A stretch of DNA of 64,000 bases from Anodontia alba (GCA_964016985.1 OZ024825.1:43043668-43107667), one strand, 5' to 3'; positions 32,435-43,595 are shown, counted from the first letter of the stretch. Numbers and translations: made by a program. The notes: generated from the sequence alone by a model not told the origin.

Positions 32435-33073
32435 AAGTGGCTAATCTCCGTTTCGTTTACACTAGAAATCAAAGCATGCGCTGGACGCTTTTAAGATCTA
32501 AAAATGTTAAGCGTCTGAGACGTTCGCGGCTACTCGCAAACAAAAGCAAACTTTCCGTTCAAATGTGACAGTTTTCGGCGGAGGGTAGCGAATATCTCCA
32601 AACTTATCTCAAGCTGTCTTTTGGCGCAATCAAAATGGCGGTGTATGCGAATAAAATTTTTGCCCTGGACTGCGTTCAATAAAGTAAATTACTCGCCAGA
32701 GTTTTTCAAAAACTATTTTGCATCTTCTGAACGGTTGCTGTATACCCGTCTTATGTAATCACAAATTAGGGAGTAGTCGTTATTCTTGTTGCCGAGACTC
32801 GATATTAGATCAAATAAATTATATCAATAATTATTAATTTTATAAGGGATTGAATTTATAATATCAACCCAGTAAACATTTCCATATTTTATTACGAACA
32901 AGCATATACATGATTTTTATTCGCATAGGCCGTAATTTTGATTGCGCCAGAGGACAGCCTGAAGTTAGCTTGCGGATATTCGCTACCCTTCTGCCGAAAC
33001 TGTCACAAGCGAACGGAAAGATTGCTTTTGTTCGCGAGTGACCGCGAACGTCTCGGTTAACCGAACGGAGCCC
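32435..33073. repeat. fold-back element with about 135-bp inverted arms
   Basis: Left arm (about 32515-32655) and right arm (about 32910-33050) are inverted: GAGACGTTCGCGG, AACAAAAGCAA, TTTCCGTTC, GTGACAGTTTTCGGC, AGGGTAGCGAATATC and GGCGCAATCAAAAT all recur in reverse. The outer edges CTCCGTTTCGTTTAC and GGTTAACCGAACGGAG also match, with about 55 extra bp in the left arm. The spacer is AT-rich. Superfamily unknown. Confidence 0.8.
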
Positions 33074-33475
33074 AGGTATTGAGCTGAGTTTAGACTACTG
33101 CAAGAGGCTGATACGGATTTGGACCACTAAAATTGCACGAAAGTTTCATATTTGGTGTACGTAATTATTTTTCCAGGACTTTAGAAACTCCTAGAAAAGG
33201 TATTTAAAAGTTTTGTTTTCTCGAACTAGACCCTGCGGAGGAAAAGCAATGTAAAATATGAAAAAGAAAAAAAAAATGTTTATGTTTATGGAATTCCGCA
33301 GAATTATACCCAATCTCTTTCAAATGGCCGGCGCCTGACTGTCAATGTCTGTTGTCGGGCCCATCGTGGTCCTTTTATGATTTTCTTGTGTTCTGGCTTC
33401 AGATCGCCATTGAACCTTTGTTTCATTGCAGTGTTTTAGATTATATGTGTTTCACAGTCATGTTTCACAGATGAG

Positions 33476-33840
33476 CATCACGCAAACAATCCTATTCACA
33501 TATATTAAAAATTTCACCATAAAAAAAAAAACAAAAAAACAAAAAAAAAAAAAACAAAAAAAAAAAAAAAAAAAAAAAACAAAAAAAAAAAAAAAAAACA
33601 AAAAAAAAAAAAACTGAAAGTTTTCAGATAAAAATTCTTATATTTTTCATATTTCTTCTCAAAACATAGATTGTGGGTACTCGTTAGAACCGCCTCGGGG
33701 AGGCGGTTCTAAGGAGTAACCACAATCTATGTTTTTGAGCAGAAATAAGAAAAATAATGTATACCCCTGTAAACCCCAGTTTTACTATTTAAAAGTGGGG
33801 TTTAAGGGGGTCAAAATTATATAGGTATGTTTCCGTGATG
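33476..33840 (+). repeat. PalA MITE copy 13 with A-rich expansion
   Basis: A 365-bp copy in A-to-B orientation. An approximately 95-bp A tract interrupted by C residues (33520-33613) has grown in the A side at the place where copy 8 has its A run. Confidence 0.9.
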
Positions 33841-33924
33841 GGAAGAGGACCATATGCGGACCGAACATATACATGTATCTATAAATTGGAGCTGCATCAG
33901 CCTTAAGGGTGACGTTTCTCGCGA

Positions 33925-34378
33925 GTAAAACTGGTTAGCTTACCTACTTACCGTTCCAAGGCGGTTCTTTAATGCAGTACTTCTTTGTGAGTCTGTTGTT
34001 TCATACGTGGCATTTTGTTTGGTCTTTGTTTGTTCCTCATCTCTCCTTCTTTTGGTGCTTCGTGACTGAGACATCATTATGAAAACACGCCTATTAAAAT
34101 ATACTGAAAAATGTACGACCAAAAAATGAAAATTTTCATATAAAAAAAAATCTGATACTGTTTATATTTCTGCTCAGTCAAAACATAGATTGCGAGTACT
34201 CGTTAGAACCGCCTCGACCAGGCGGTTCTAACGAGTACTCATAATCTATGTTTTTGAGCAGAAATAAGAAAAAATAATGCATTCCCCTGTAAACCCCAGT
34301 TTTACTAAGTAAAAGTGAGATTAAGGGGGTCAAAATCATATAGGCATGTTTTCGTGATGTTTCCTTGTATATTCAGTT
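33925..34378 (+). repeat. R1 repeat split by PalA copy 14
   Basis: ACCGTTCCAAGGCGGTTC, ACTTCTTTGTGAG, ACGTGGCATTTTG, TTGTTCCTCATCTCTCCTTC, then PalA, then TTTCCTTGTATATTC. The uninterrupted equivalent at 50268-50515 (reverse) reads GCCATTTCCTGGGTATC. Confidence 0.7.
34075..34359 (+). repeat. PalA MITE copy 14 (inside R1)
   Basis: A 285-bp copy in A-to-B orientation. The insertion leaves one extra T relative to the R1 sequence at 50268-50515. Confidence 0.9.
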
Positions 34379-34379
34379 A

Positions 34380-35013
34380 TACATATTTGTACATTGCAAG
34401 GGCTTTAATTCAGTATCAAGCACTAGTTAGGCAGGAAATGAATAATCTCTCTTACTTAAAGGCAGTATTTAATATAAAGTAATATTGTTAAAAAAAATGT
34501 TTGTGATGTCAGTCATATCAAGTATTATCATGTTATACGCAAAATTGTCCAAAACTGTAGAGAATGGGAGGAACGCCCTGTTCAGCCTCCGTGCGAATCT
34601 GCATGAAAAGCAAAGTTATTAAAAGGTAAAGAAAGTTGATGATGAATGCATCAGATTAACGATCTTGACAAATCATGCATTTTGATCAAAATTCGAAAAG
34701 AAACTAAAGAAGTTAATAATGTTTAAAGATTCCTAAATTATTGTCAAGACGACACAAGTTTGAATGTTTAATGAGGCTCTACACATTTCAATTATTAATT
34801 AAAATGATCTATTCTTTCTGACAAAAACAAACAATGACATAACAAAACATTATATTTACAGTAACCTTAGTACGAAAAAATAGGAAATGAAATGGATAAT
34901 CCGCTTGGAACGATTAGCAGAAAAAATACTTGGACTTAAACCAGTTGGTACTAGGTGAACTTAACTAACCAGCTGTATTTTTAAAATATCATCTCCTAGA
35001 GAATGCAGCATAA
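34380..35013. other. non-coding, nothing recognised
   Basis: AT-rich sequence with no matched repeat or coding frame. Confidence 0.4.
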
Positions 35014-35270
35014 CATCACGAAAACACGCCTATATAATTTTGATCCCCGTAAACCCCACTTTTATATACTAAAACTGGGGTTTACAGGGGTATACATTAT
35101 TTTCTTATTTTGCTACAAAACATAGATTGTGGGTACTCATTAGAACCGCCTCGCCCCTTAATCTATGTTTTGAGCAGATATAGGAAATAAATCAGAATTT
35201 TGTATCTGAAAATTTTTCTTTTCTGGTTGCAAAATTTTCAATATATTTGAATAGGCATATTTTCGTATTG
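35014..35270 (-). repeat. PalA MITE copy 15, hairpin tip deleted
   Basis: A 257-bp copy in B-to-A orientation. The left arm ends at GAACCGCCTCGCCCC and is followed directly by TTAATCTATGTTTTGAGC, so most of the right inner arm is missing. Confidence 0.9.
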
Positions 35271-35439
35271 AAACCAACACTCCTAAAAGCTTCATGCAAG
35301 ACCTGTGTCGAAGGGTTCTCGTGGTGTTCGTTGTCTGCGGGACCTGTTGGCTGTACGCAAGGCGACGGTTTCTAGTTTTATCTGTTTCATGTTTTATTTT
35401 TGTGTTTGGTTGGTCCTGTCTGACATTGTGATCACCTCG

Positions 35440-35506
35440 TGGGGGACGGGGGGGGGGGGAGAGGGGGGGGGGGGAAGAGGGGGGGGGAGGAGGGGCGAGG
35501 GGGTGG
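35440..35506 (+). repeat. G-rich tract
   Basis: Runs of 5-14 G separated by A or GA units. It could form a G-quadruplex on the plus strand. Confidence 0.85.
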
Positions 35507-35626
35507 TGCGGCTTGCTGCTTTGCTTTTTATTGTTTTGTTACGTACATGTATGTACTATCCGGCATAGTTTGTTTACTCTTTACATTCAATAATAACAAT
35601 AATAATAATAAAACTAGAAAGAATAT

Positions 35627-35863
35627 AAACCCATTTAAGCCTAGCGTCCCATAAATGGGACATTGGCAAACCTTGTAGACCCTGATAAGACGCCGCTGAA
35701 CGCGGCATCTTATCAGGGTCTACATTGTTCGCAGTAAGTTCAGAAATTTCTACAAAACATGATAATAATAAAAACTAACCAGACACCCCATATATAGGAA
35801 TATAGGAAATGGACGTGTCCAAAGACTTGACGTCGAAGAGTCTTCTCGGCATAAATGGGTTAA
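35627..35863 (+). repeat. PalE MITE, best copy
   Basis: AAACCCATTTAAGCC at the left and GGCATAAATGGGTTAA at the right. CATAAATGGGACATTGGC, hairpin CCCTGATAAGACGCCGC / GCGGCATCTTATCAGGG, and the long non-palindromic tail shared with 15796-16022 and 31919-32127. Confidence 0.9.
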
Positions 35864-36828
35864 TAGCAAAACGCTTTGCTTCCACAGAGACAAAAAAACG
35901 AAAGCAAACACGCCTACCAAACGATCGCATGCAAAACCGGTGGTTTATTCGAGATGTCTATTAGAGAACCTGCTGGTTACGCAATACAGGACCTAAAAAG
36001 GTGAACAAAAGTGTGGTTGTTAATTTTTTAGAGCGATTATATTTTCTGACACACAATATTTTTTAAATATAAGAATGCTATTTGGTCACACATAAAATGC
36101 TCTTTCTATACACAAAAGGATTTGCATTAGATCTTACTGGTTTTCTCTGCATTTGTTCCCTTCTCCGAAACACATGCCTAAAACTAAATTATAAGCGAAA
36201 AATATCTAAATGTTGCCCTTATATGAAGTCTGTGTCATTGTCTGTCAAGAACGAGACTTTATACATACGTGGTAAATTCTTTTTATAGTCGACAACAATG
36301 TTTTAACGATCTAGAGGCTAGGTTTGCTTCAAAGTAAATGCATTCTCGGACCAAAATGTTTGGTTGATTATTCCACCATTATAATGATAACAAAATTTAC
36401 AAACGTCAAAGGTTTTCTTTCTTTTTTTTCTTTTTTTGCTGTTTGTCATAACTTTATGTTGCTTATCGTTTACTTAGATAGGTTTGACTTTTCAAACTGA
36501 CCTACAACATGAACATATGTTTGGACACTTGAATACAATTTGGAAATGATATCTTCCAAACAAAAATACAGACAGACGAATGGCTGTAACTCAAAATGCC
36601 CCGCATATCATCATGTTGATCCCTCCTCCATTCAAATCAATTTTAGAGCATTTTCTATTTCTACCCCTAAGCGCCCCCGCCCCCGCAACCCCCCCCCCCC
36701 CCCCACACACACACTTCTTTTTGCTTTTGGCATTAGAGCGTCCGGTTGAGCACTAGAAATCATATATAATTATAGTCCTTGGACAATCTGCTATCGCTTG
36801 ATTGTCATAGTCAACAGCTGACTATACA

Positions 36829-36830
<2 letters not shown>

Positions 36831-36883
<53 letters not shown>
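36831..36883. repeat. (AAT)n microsatellite
   Basis: About 17 AAT units in the left arm of the 7-kb element. The mirrored (ATT)n is at 42037-42069. Confidence 0.95.
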
Positions 36884-36884
<1 letters not shown>

Positions 36885-37342
36885 CTACATGTACATAGGA
36901 ATATTTCGGATTCCTTATTGTTTCAATGACTTTTTCTAATATTTTCTTAAACAGTTACCCTTGACACATTTTCATTTCAATATACACCTATAATTACTGC
37001 AAAAGAAAGTGAGCATTGCCCTTTAATTCGTTTTATTTTTTCTTATTTCTGGGAATGAGTGTTTTCAAAGAAAAACGTAAGTTAAGACGTAACTTATCTA
37101 ATTACATAAAAACCGTTTTATCGAAAAACTGATCCTGAATAGTAACAGAAAAGAAGATTTGTCTTGACATTTTCTCAAATTATTAGAGTATCCACGCCAT
37201 TCTCTAGTACAAAGAAGACAACTTCTCCAATGAAACCCCACAAACCTCATTCGAAGAAAAAATGTCATTTGTTTGCGGCACAGAGAATGAAACTCTTCCA
37301 TTTTCTCCTGATAAAACAGACATAAGCACCATCTCTGCAATA

Positions 37343-38494
37343 GAGAGTAGCTACTTGTGTGGAACAGATGATGATAATTTGGTTCTTAAGAAAGTGCAAC
37401 ATTATGAAGTTTATCGAGATTGTTCACGAAAAGAAGTTCCCACTAACAACTTATTCATTCTCTTTGTTCTGCGATGTTATAGCTTGGTATTACATATCAG
37501 ATGCGATACTTATGAGATACTCACCAGAATCTTTCCAGTTTTTTTTTTCTGGACGGGACAGAAGGTATTCGGTTGTCGTTTAGGTCGATCTATGACCGGA
37601 ATGAAAAACGAAAATGCAATCCTTACCGGTTGTAATACATATATAATAAATAATAAATAATGTCTTTATTTTACGAGGATGACATATTTAGCAAACAGTA
37701 TACTAATCTAACATATGGTCCTCTTTAAAAACTTCTAACAATATATACATATTATACACATTTACATTGTAAAATCGGCCGACAAGTTCGCCGGGTCGAC
37801 GCCAGAGCAGCGCTGATGTATCTTGGTAGTATGTTGCTCCGCCGTCGTCCCAACGCCAAACGGGTAATTTCATAGTCTATGACATAAAACATTCGAACAG
37901 TCTAGGAATCGCAGTTAAAAGTTGTTTTGAATAATAAGCAAGTAAAGTAATTAAATATCCAAATAGATGATGTTTGATAAAAAAAAAACCCACCCCCCCC
38001 CCCCGCCCGCAAAAAAAAAAAAAACAAAAAAAAACAAAAAAAAAAAAAAACAGGACTTTTTAACACCCTATAAAACACTCCGATAATAAAATGACCCTTA
38101 AAATGTATCTGTAGAATCTTAAGATCTGATCTGAAATAAAATCATTAACCATAATGATTGCACATTAGTTCACTGACCTACTTATTCAGACAGCACGGAA
38201 AAACGTAACACCTCATTGGCCATCATACGGTCGTCCGTCACAAGGTGCCCAACACCGTACATTACTTTATAACAGATCTATATTCGGCCATAAGCGACAG
38301 AGTGGTCGAGCGAGGGGGCACAAAAGTTCCCTATTGAATTCAATGTTATCCTAACATTACATAAAGAAATACAAGCACCTTGATAAAACTTTGTCTACAC
38401 AAAAGAGCGAAGATCATTACATCATGTCTGCTGTCAATTTTTATAACCTTTCACATTTTTGTTCCATTCAAAACACCAACAAACGAATGTTTTA
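37343..38494. other. spacer of the 7-kb element, part 1
   Basis: Contains A/C low-complexity at 37980-38050. The 132-codon frame at 37262-37660 straddles the arm boundary and has no recognisable domain. Confidence 0.4.
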
Positions 38495-38931
38495 AACTGT
38501 CAGCTCGAATGTATGGACCGTCTGGCAAGCTGTACGGACAGTCCACACTCGCATGTCATAATGTCAGTCCATGTACTACGAGCTAATTGAGTATGCCATT
38601 ATTATTATCGTTATTATTATTATTATTGCAGTTATTTCCAAGTCGATTTTGAAAGAAAGTTTTTAATTATTAGTCTGAAGACATGGACAATCTGGCAAGC
38701 GATACGGCCTATCCACACCTGCATGCCGTTATGTCGGTCCATGTGCCACATGCCAAAAGTATGTCATAATTACTATTAATGATGTTGTTATATTTTGTAT
38801 ATTTTTTATGTTACCAAATCGCTTATGAAATAATGTTTCAGACTATTAGCTCGGTCACATGGACTGACTGGCAAGTGAGACGGACTATCCACACCTACAT
38901 GCCATTATGTCAGTCCATGTATCACATGCTA
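38495..38931. repeat. three-unit tandem repeat, each with a hairpin
   Basis: Units start near 38501, 38671 and 38847 (170 and 176 bp apart). Each holds (T/C)ATGGAC...CTGGCAAG, then CCACAC(C/T)...GCATG, then GTC(A/G)GTCCATGT, so ATGGAC and GTCCAT pair within a unit. Units 1 and 2 carry AT-rich linkers; unit 3 lacks one. Confidence 0.8.
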
Positions 38932-39044
38932 ATAGAAAGATACATATGATCCACAAGACTCAAAGCTTACTTTTTCTGCACTAGCGAAAATGCATAGAAA
39001 CTCATCCATTTTGCGATGCCCTTCCGTCGAAATTCAAACTAGGT

Positions 39045-39323
39045 CATCACGAAAACATGCCTATATAATTTTGACCCCCTTAAACCCCACTTTTATACAG
39101 TAAAACTGGGGTTTACAGGGGTATACATTATTTTTCTTATTTCTGCTCAAAAACATAGATTGTGGTACTCGTTAGAACCGCCTCGTCGAGGCGGTTCTAA
39201 CGAGTACCCACAATCTATGTTTTGAGCAGAAATATAAAAAATATCAGATTTTTTTTATCTGAAAATTTTCATTTTTTGGTGGTAAAATTTTCAATATATT
39301 TTAATAGGCATGTTTTCGTAATG
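39045..39323 (-). repeat. PalA MITE copy 16
   Basis: A 279-bp copy in B-to-A orientation, within the spacer of the 7-kb element. Tip CCTCGTCGAGG. Confidence 0.92.
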
Positions 39324-40038
39324 TTTTCTGGCGGAAGTTAGGGAACTTAAGGCCGAAGAATGAATTTATACATGATACGCTTATGTCTGTTTTTATGTCT
39401 GTTTCTTGACCCACAGGTGTTCACTGGTGGGCTCCAGTATTCCTGTGGTGGTGTTTGACACCCCAGGGATCTCCAGGTGTCTCAACACGTTGTTTCTGTC
39501 GAATCCTCATCTTTGCTTCATTTCAAATTTATCTGATTTATCTGTTGTCCGTAATAATTCATGGACGAGTTGAAGACCTCCACACGGACCGATCAACTGT
39601 ATTTTAGCATTATGGAAGCTTAGGGTGAGGGTTGGGATCCCGTAAAGGTAGCTTGAGTTCGCCCACTCCGCCCCTACCACCCCACCCCCGTACCACACAC
39701 GCCGCAAAGATATTTATTAGAGACTATTCCAAGACGGAACTTTCATTGTAGTATGGTTTGTTTAATGTTCAGAAGTGTCTTACTTACAAAAGGTTTTCTT
39801 ACAAAAATTATGCAAAAAGGTAAAATGAAAAGTCCAGAGAGTGCCTCAATCACAAGTCACAGCCAATCCCTGACACCAAGAGAAATGTGTAAAGGGACAC
39901 AAACCAATACGCGGAAAACAAACAAACGCACGAAAAGCACAGAGACCAATTCTCTCTTCACCAAGCGAGGTAATCGCATGCAAAAAGGACTGAAAAAAAA
40001 AAAAAAAAAAAAAAAAAAAACACAAGGACAAACCGCAA
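39324..40038. other. spacer of the 7-kb element, part 2
   Basis: Holds an R1-like fragment (CTATTCCAAGACGGAAC near 39724) and an A run at 39993-40020. No gene. Confidence 0.4.
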
Positions 40039-40346
40039 CATTACGAAAACACGCCTATTCAAATATATAGAACATTTCACTTTCAAAAACTTAAAATTTT
40101 CAGATAAAAAACCCCGATGTTTTTTCATATTTATGCTCAAAACATAAATTGTGGCATATTTATGCTCAAAACATAGATTGTGGGTACTCGTTAGAACCGC
40201 CTCACCAAGGCGGTTCTAACAAGTACCCACAATCTATGTTTTTGAGCAGAAATAAAAAAATAATGTATACCCCTGTAAACCCAAGTTTTACCATATAAAA
40301 GTGGGGTTTAAGGGGGTAAAAATTATAAAGGTATGTTTTTGTGATG
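40039..40346 (+). repeat. PalA MITE copy 17
   Basis: A 308-bp copy in A-to-B orientation with a tandem duplication of the outer stem (TTTATGCTCAAAACATA twice). Tip CCTCACCAAGG. Confidence 0.9.
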
Positions 40347-40560
40347 AGGCAAGACTTAATATAAATCGTCTCTTAGAATTAACCACAAGGCTACACAGAG
40401 TCAGAGCAACACCGGAACAACCGCCTTAGAACTGTCAGTAGTATACACTACCGCGGGGCTTAAAACACTTTAACAATCGATTAACTTCAGCCTTGGTCCC
40501 GATGCTACTCTTAATAAAGAAATACATAAGAATTCGGTTCGCACGATGACTCCCAACTCA
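40347..40560. repeat. R1-related repeat, same junction as 61152-61420
   Basis: AGGCAAGACTTAATAT, GAATTAACC, CAGAGCAACACCGG, CCGCCTTAGAA, and AATTCGGTTCGCA align with 61152-61420. Both begin directly at a PalA end. Confidence 0.7.
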
Positions 40561-40711
40561 GTCAGTTGCCACCTTTTAGGGAAAGAACTGCCAACTCTGC
40601 TTGCCATCGTTCTTTTTATGGCTATTTAATTGTATTAATCTGTCTTACTCTTTGATGCTGAGAACTTGAGGAGAATCTGATTGTAACAGCTCCTTAGGTA
40701 ATTTATCTACT

Positions 40712-41078
40712 TTTTATAAGGAGAAAACGGAAGAGTTTTATTCTCTGTGTCAAAAAACTAAATAAGGCAATTTTATCTCTGAATGTGGGGTTTCGCTGGA
40801 GAAGTGTTTCTCTTTGTACTAGAGAATGGCGTGGATGTTGTAACATTTGGAGAAAATGTCTAAACAGATATATATTTTCCTCTTTTCCTCGGTGGTGACT
40901 TTTCAGGATCATTTGTTTGATAAAAACGATTTCTTTGTTACGTAGCTCGATAAGTGACGTACTAATTTACGTTTTCCTTTGAAAGCACTGATTCCCTGAA
41001 ATAAAATAATCCGACTAAGGACAATATTCACTTTACTTAGTGTAATTACAGGTATATATTGTGTTGAAAAGGTGCCAA
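40712..41078. repeat. inner part of right arm of the 7-kb element
   Basis: Inverted match to 36955-37342: GTACTAGAGAATGGCGTGGAT, TTTCAGGATCATTTG, AATCAGTGC/AATGAGTGT and TATACCTGTAATTAC/TACACCTATAATTAC (reverse complement) recur in order. Confidence 0.8.
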
Positions 41079-41089
41079 GGGTATCCTTT

Positions 41090-41964
41090 AGTTTAAACTT
41101 TTTATTTCATTTGTATGCATATAACATTACAATTGACAATAAGACATGACAAAACATCAATACATTCAAATGGGATCCAGCAGAAAGTCGTTTGACTTTT
41201 TTAAATCTGTATCCCAGACCATAATACATATCAGTACAACTATTTTTAGATCTGAGACGATTTGACAGACGTCAATAATGAAGCATATGGTGTCAATAAA
41301 TACTGTGAAAAGTAATTAATGTAAACTATATTTCAGCAAAAATGACAAGAAACTGAAAACAATTTCAGCAAAAAATGACAAGAAATTGATATGAAACTAT
41401 GATACTTTTCAGTATATTATTGTCTGTATGAGGGAAGAGGTGGAGGAAGATATACAATGTACCATATAAATACTTGGTCCGACCGCGACAAATTTAACTA
41501 GTTAGCCGTCAATATCAAATATAAAAGTATTGATTTGAGATATTTAATTTCAGGTCACTGTGAGGTAGTTACTAAAAGTAGCAAAGAACCTTATAGATAA
41601 ATATTCGATTATTGAAACCGTTTAGACTTCAGTATGAAATAATGTACCGCTAAAACGATAGCTTTATTTTCTTCGAATGATAAATACATCTAGAGTAGGG
41701 TTGCAGTTTTTGCGAAACGGTGGTCAATAAGTCCCGCCTGAGGTCTGTACACTGATCACATACTAACAGGAACCACAGAACCGCATGCACATCTTGGGCA
41801 CTCTATAAGATTTTTAGCAAACAAGTCTTGGCGAAAGAGCTGTATCTCTTGCCTGTGAAGTAGTAAGAAGGTTGTGAGTTAACATTGCTGTTTATCCTGG
41901 CATCAAATATCCTGAGACTTGATGAACTATGCGTTTGTTCCGGGAGTTCATTCCATTCGCGAAC
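41090..41964 (-). mobile_element. 5'-truncated LINE with 11-bp target duplication
   Basis: An 875-bp insertion in the right arm of the 7-kb element, flanked by GGGTATCCTTT at 41079-41089 and 41965-41975. The corresponding point in the left arm (about 36955) is uninterrupted, giving the empty site. On the minus strand it starts inside the reverse-transcriptase tail and ends after an AATAAA near TTTCATTTGTATGC. There is no long poly(A) tail. A different family from the LINE at 30317-31293. Confidence 0.9.
41640..41964 (-). pseudogene. LINE reverse transcriptase C-terminal remnant
   Basis: Minus-strand translation opens with VREWNELPEQTHSSSSLRIF and runs to a stop at about 41803. In a shifted frame it continues CPRCACGSVVPV (a CxxCxCG zinc-knuckle-like motif) and further on MYLSFEENKAIVLAVHYFIL, which looks like the last helix of such polymerases. 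At least one frameshift and two stops, so dead. The EWNELP and cysteine motifs are the evidence; the clade is not assigned. Confidence 0.78.
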
Positions 41965-42034
41965 GGGTATCCTTTTATTGTAACATTAGCAAAACGCCAC
42001 TGAAACACGATGGAATTCGAAATATTCTGATGCA

Positions 42035-42036
<2 letters not shown>

Positions 42037-42069
<33 letters not shown>
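42037..42069. repeat. (ATT)n microsatellite
   Basis: Eleven ATT units, the mirror of 36831-36883 in the other arm. Confidence 0.95.
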
Positions 42070-42071
<2 letters not shown>

Positions 42072-42390
42072 CTTGATGTTGTTGTAGTTGTTGGATAGTC
42101 AGCTGTTGACTATAGCAACCAAGCGATAGCAGATTGTAAGAGAACTATAATTGTATATGATTTCTAATGCATAACCGCACACTGTAATGCTCAACCGCAA
42201 AAATTAGCAGGGACTTATTGTGTGTGGGGAAAAATAATAAACGTGCCCTGAAACGAATTTGCGTGGAGGAGGGATAAATATGATAAACGAGGCATTCTGA
42301 GCTACAGCCTCTTGTCTATGGGGCTTTTTGTTAGGAAGATTTCATTTTCACATTGTATTCAAGGTCCAAACACATTTTCATGCATTTCAG

Positions 42391-42429
<39 letters not shown>
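42391..42429. repeat. A homopolymer
   Basis: 39 A residues in the right arm. The left arm has a shorter T-rich tract at 36419-36440. Confidence 0.95.
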
Positions 42430-42431
<2 letters not shown>

Positions 42432-42911
42432 AACTGGTGTTGGTAAATTGTATTATCATTTTTAAAGATCGAATGCTCAAACAAAACGTTTGGTCCGAGA
42501 ATGAGTTAAATTTGAAGGAAAGCTAGCCTCTAGATCGCTGAAACATTATTGTCGACTACAAAAGGTATTCATCACACATTCATATCGGGCCAAAATTTAG
42601 CTATTTTACTTATGTGTAATTCGGTTTTTTACACGTGTTTCTGAGGAGGGAACAAATACAGAGAAAACAAATCCTTTCGTGTATAGAAAGAGCATTTCTT
42701 AAGTAACAAAATAGCATTCTTATATTTTAGAAACATTGTTTGTCAGAAAAAAAAAACAAACAACAACAACAAAAAACCTCTTCCTAAAAAGTGAGCAACC
42801 ACGCTTTTGTTTACATCTCTAGGTCCTGTATTGCATAACCAGAAGGTTCTCTAATAGACGTCTCGGATAAACCACCGGTTTCGCATGCAATCGTTTGGTA
42901 GGAGTGGCAAA

Positions 42912-43389
42912 GTTGGCAGCTATTGAAGTGAGTTGACCGCAATATTAGCTTCAGGACACGAAAACATGATGCACAGACCGTAATCAAAAATAGAATTATA
43001 TAGTAGAAAGAGGTTCTTTGGTGAAGAGGTTCTTTGGTGTAAACTAAATAAAGAAGTGATTTTAGTTATACAAAAGAAGTAATTACTGACCAGATTTATA
43101 TTTGAAAGCTGGCTTTATTTGTCTAGACTACTTTATTTTCTGCCATACAAAAACATTATTCTTTATGGAAATTTACAGAATAATTTAAGCGTCGCTATGA
43201 TAAACTACTCTTCATAGATAGCACACCCTCCATGATAAGTAATACAAACAGTACTGCCGCACCTGACTAATGCGCATTCTTGGTCAGACTACGGTGATTC
43301 ATTGGCTAATAATTCGGGTAATTGCGTATATTTTCACATTTCCTGAATACCCTTTTGCCACGGAGAGGATCGTAACGGGGACGATGCCC
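42912..43389. other. non-coding, nothing recognised
   Basis: Contains a local direct duplication GAAAGAGGTTCTTTGG / GAAGAGGTTCTTTGG near 43010. No gene. Confidence 0.4.
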
Positions 43390-43595
43390 CTGGCAGATTA
43401 TCCGTCATTTTTACAAGGGAGTGAGCTTTTGTGGCTTCCAGTTTACTTTCCTGCACAAAAAATTCCTTTCGAAAAGGGGTCAACTCTAAAAGGAAAGAAT
43501 TTGCTCCTATGGGGAGCCAGTTCTTTCCATTTAGAGTAGACCCCTTTCCAAAAGGGAGCAAAATAATTGTAATGCCATAAAAGTGTATCATTTCT
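43390..43595 (+). repeat. PalJ repeat, best hairpin
   Basis: CTTTCGAAAAGGGGTCAAC, TCTAAAAGGAAAGAATTTGC, CCTATGGGGAG, CAGTTCTTTCCATTTAGAGT and AGACCCCTTTCCAAAAGGG form a hairpin of about 110 bp (43464-43560). Confidence 0.8.

Larger units (their letters stand above)
35909..42906. mobile_element. 7.0-kb long-terminal-inverted-repeat element, 5-bp TSD
   Basis: Left arm 35909-37342 and right arm 40712-42906 are inverted copies along their whole length once the LINE in the right arm is set aside. Termini are CACGCCTACCAAACGAT (left) and, reversed, CACTCCTACCAAACGAT (right). GCAAA flanks both sides (35904-35908 and 42907-42911), a 5-bp target duplication. The 3.4-kb spacer holds two PalA copies, R1 sequence and a small tandem repeat, and no transposase-like frame. 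CAC termini with a 5-bp duplication suggest the Transib/Chapaev side of DNA transposons, but I cannot assign it. Interpreted as a non-autonomous or gutted element. Confidence 0.82.

Noticed and set aside
37262..37660. 132-codon frame as a small protein gene
   Set aside because: It crosses the arm boundary of the 7-kb element, is not preserved in the mirrored arm at 40712, and has no recognisable domain.
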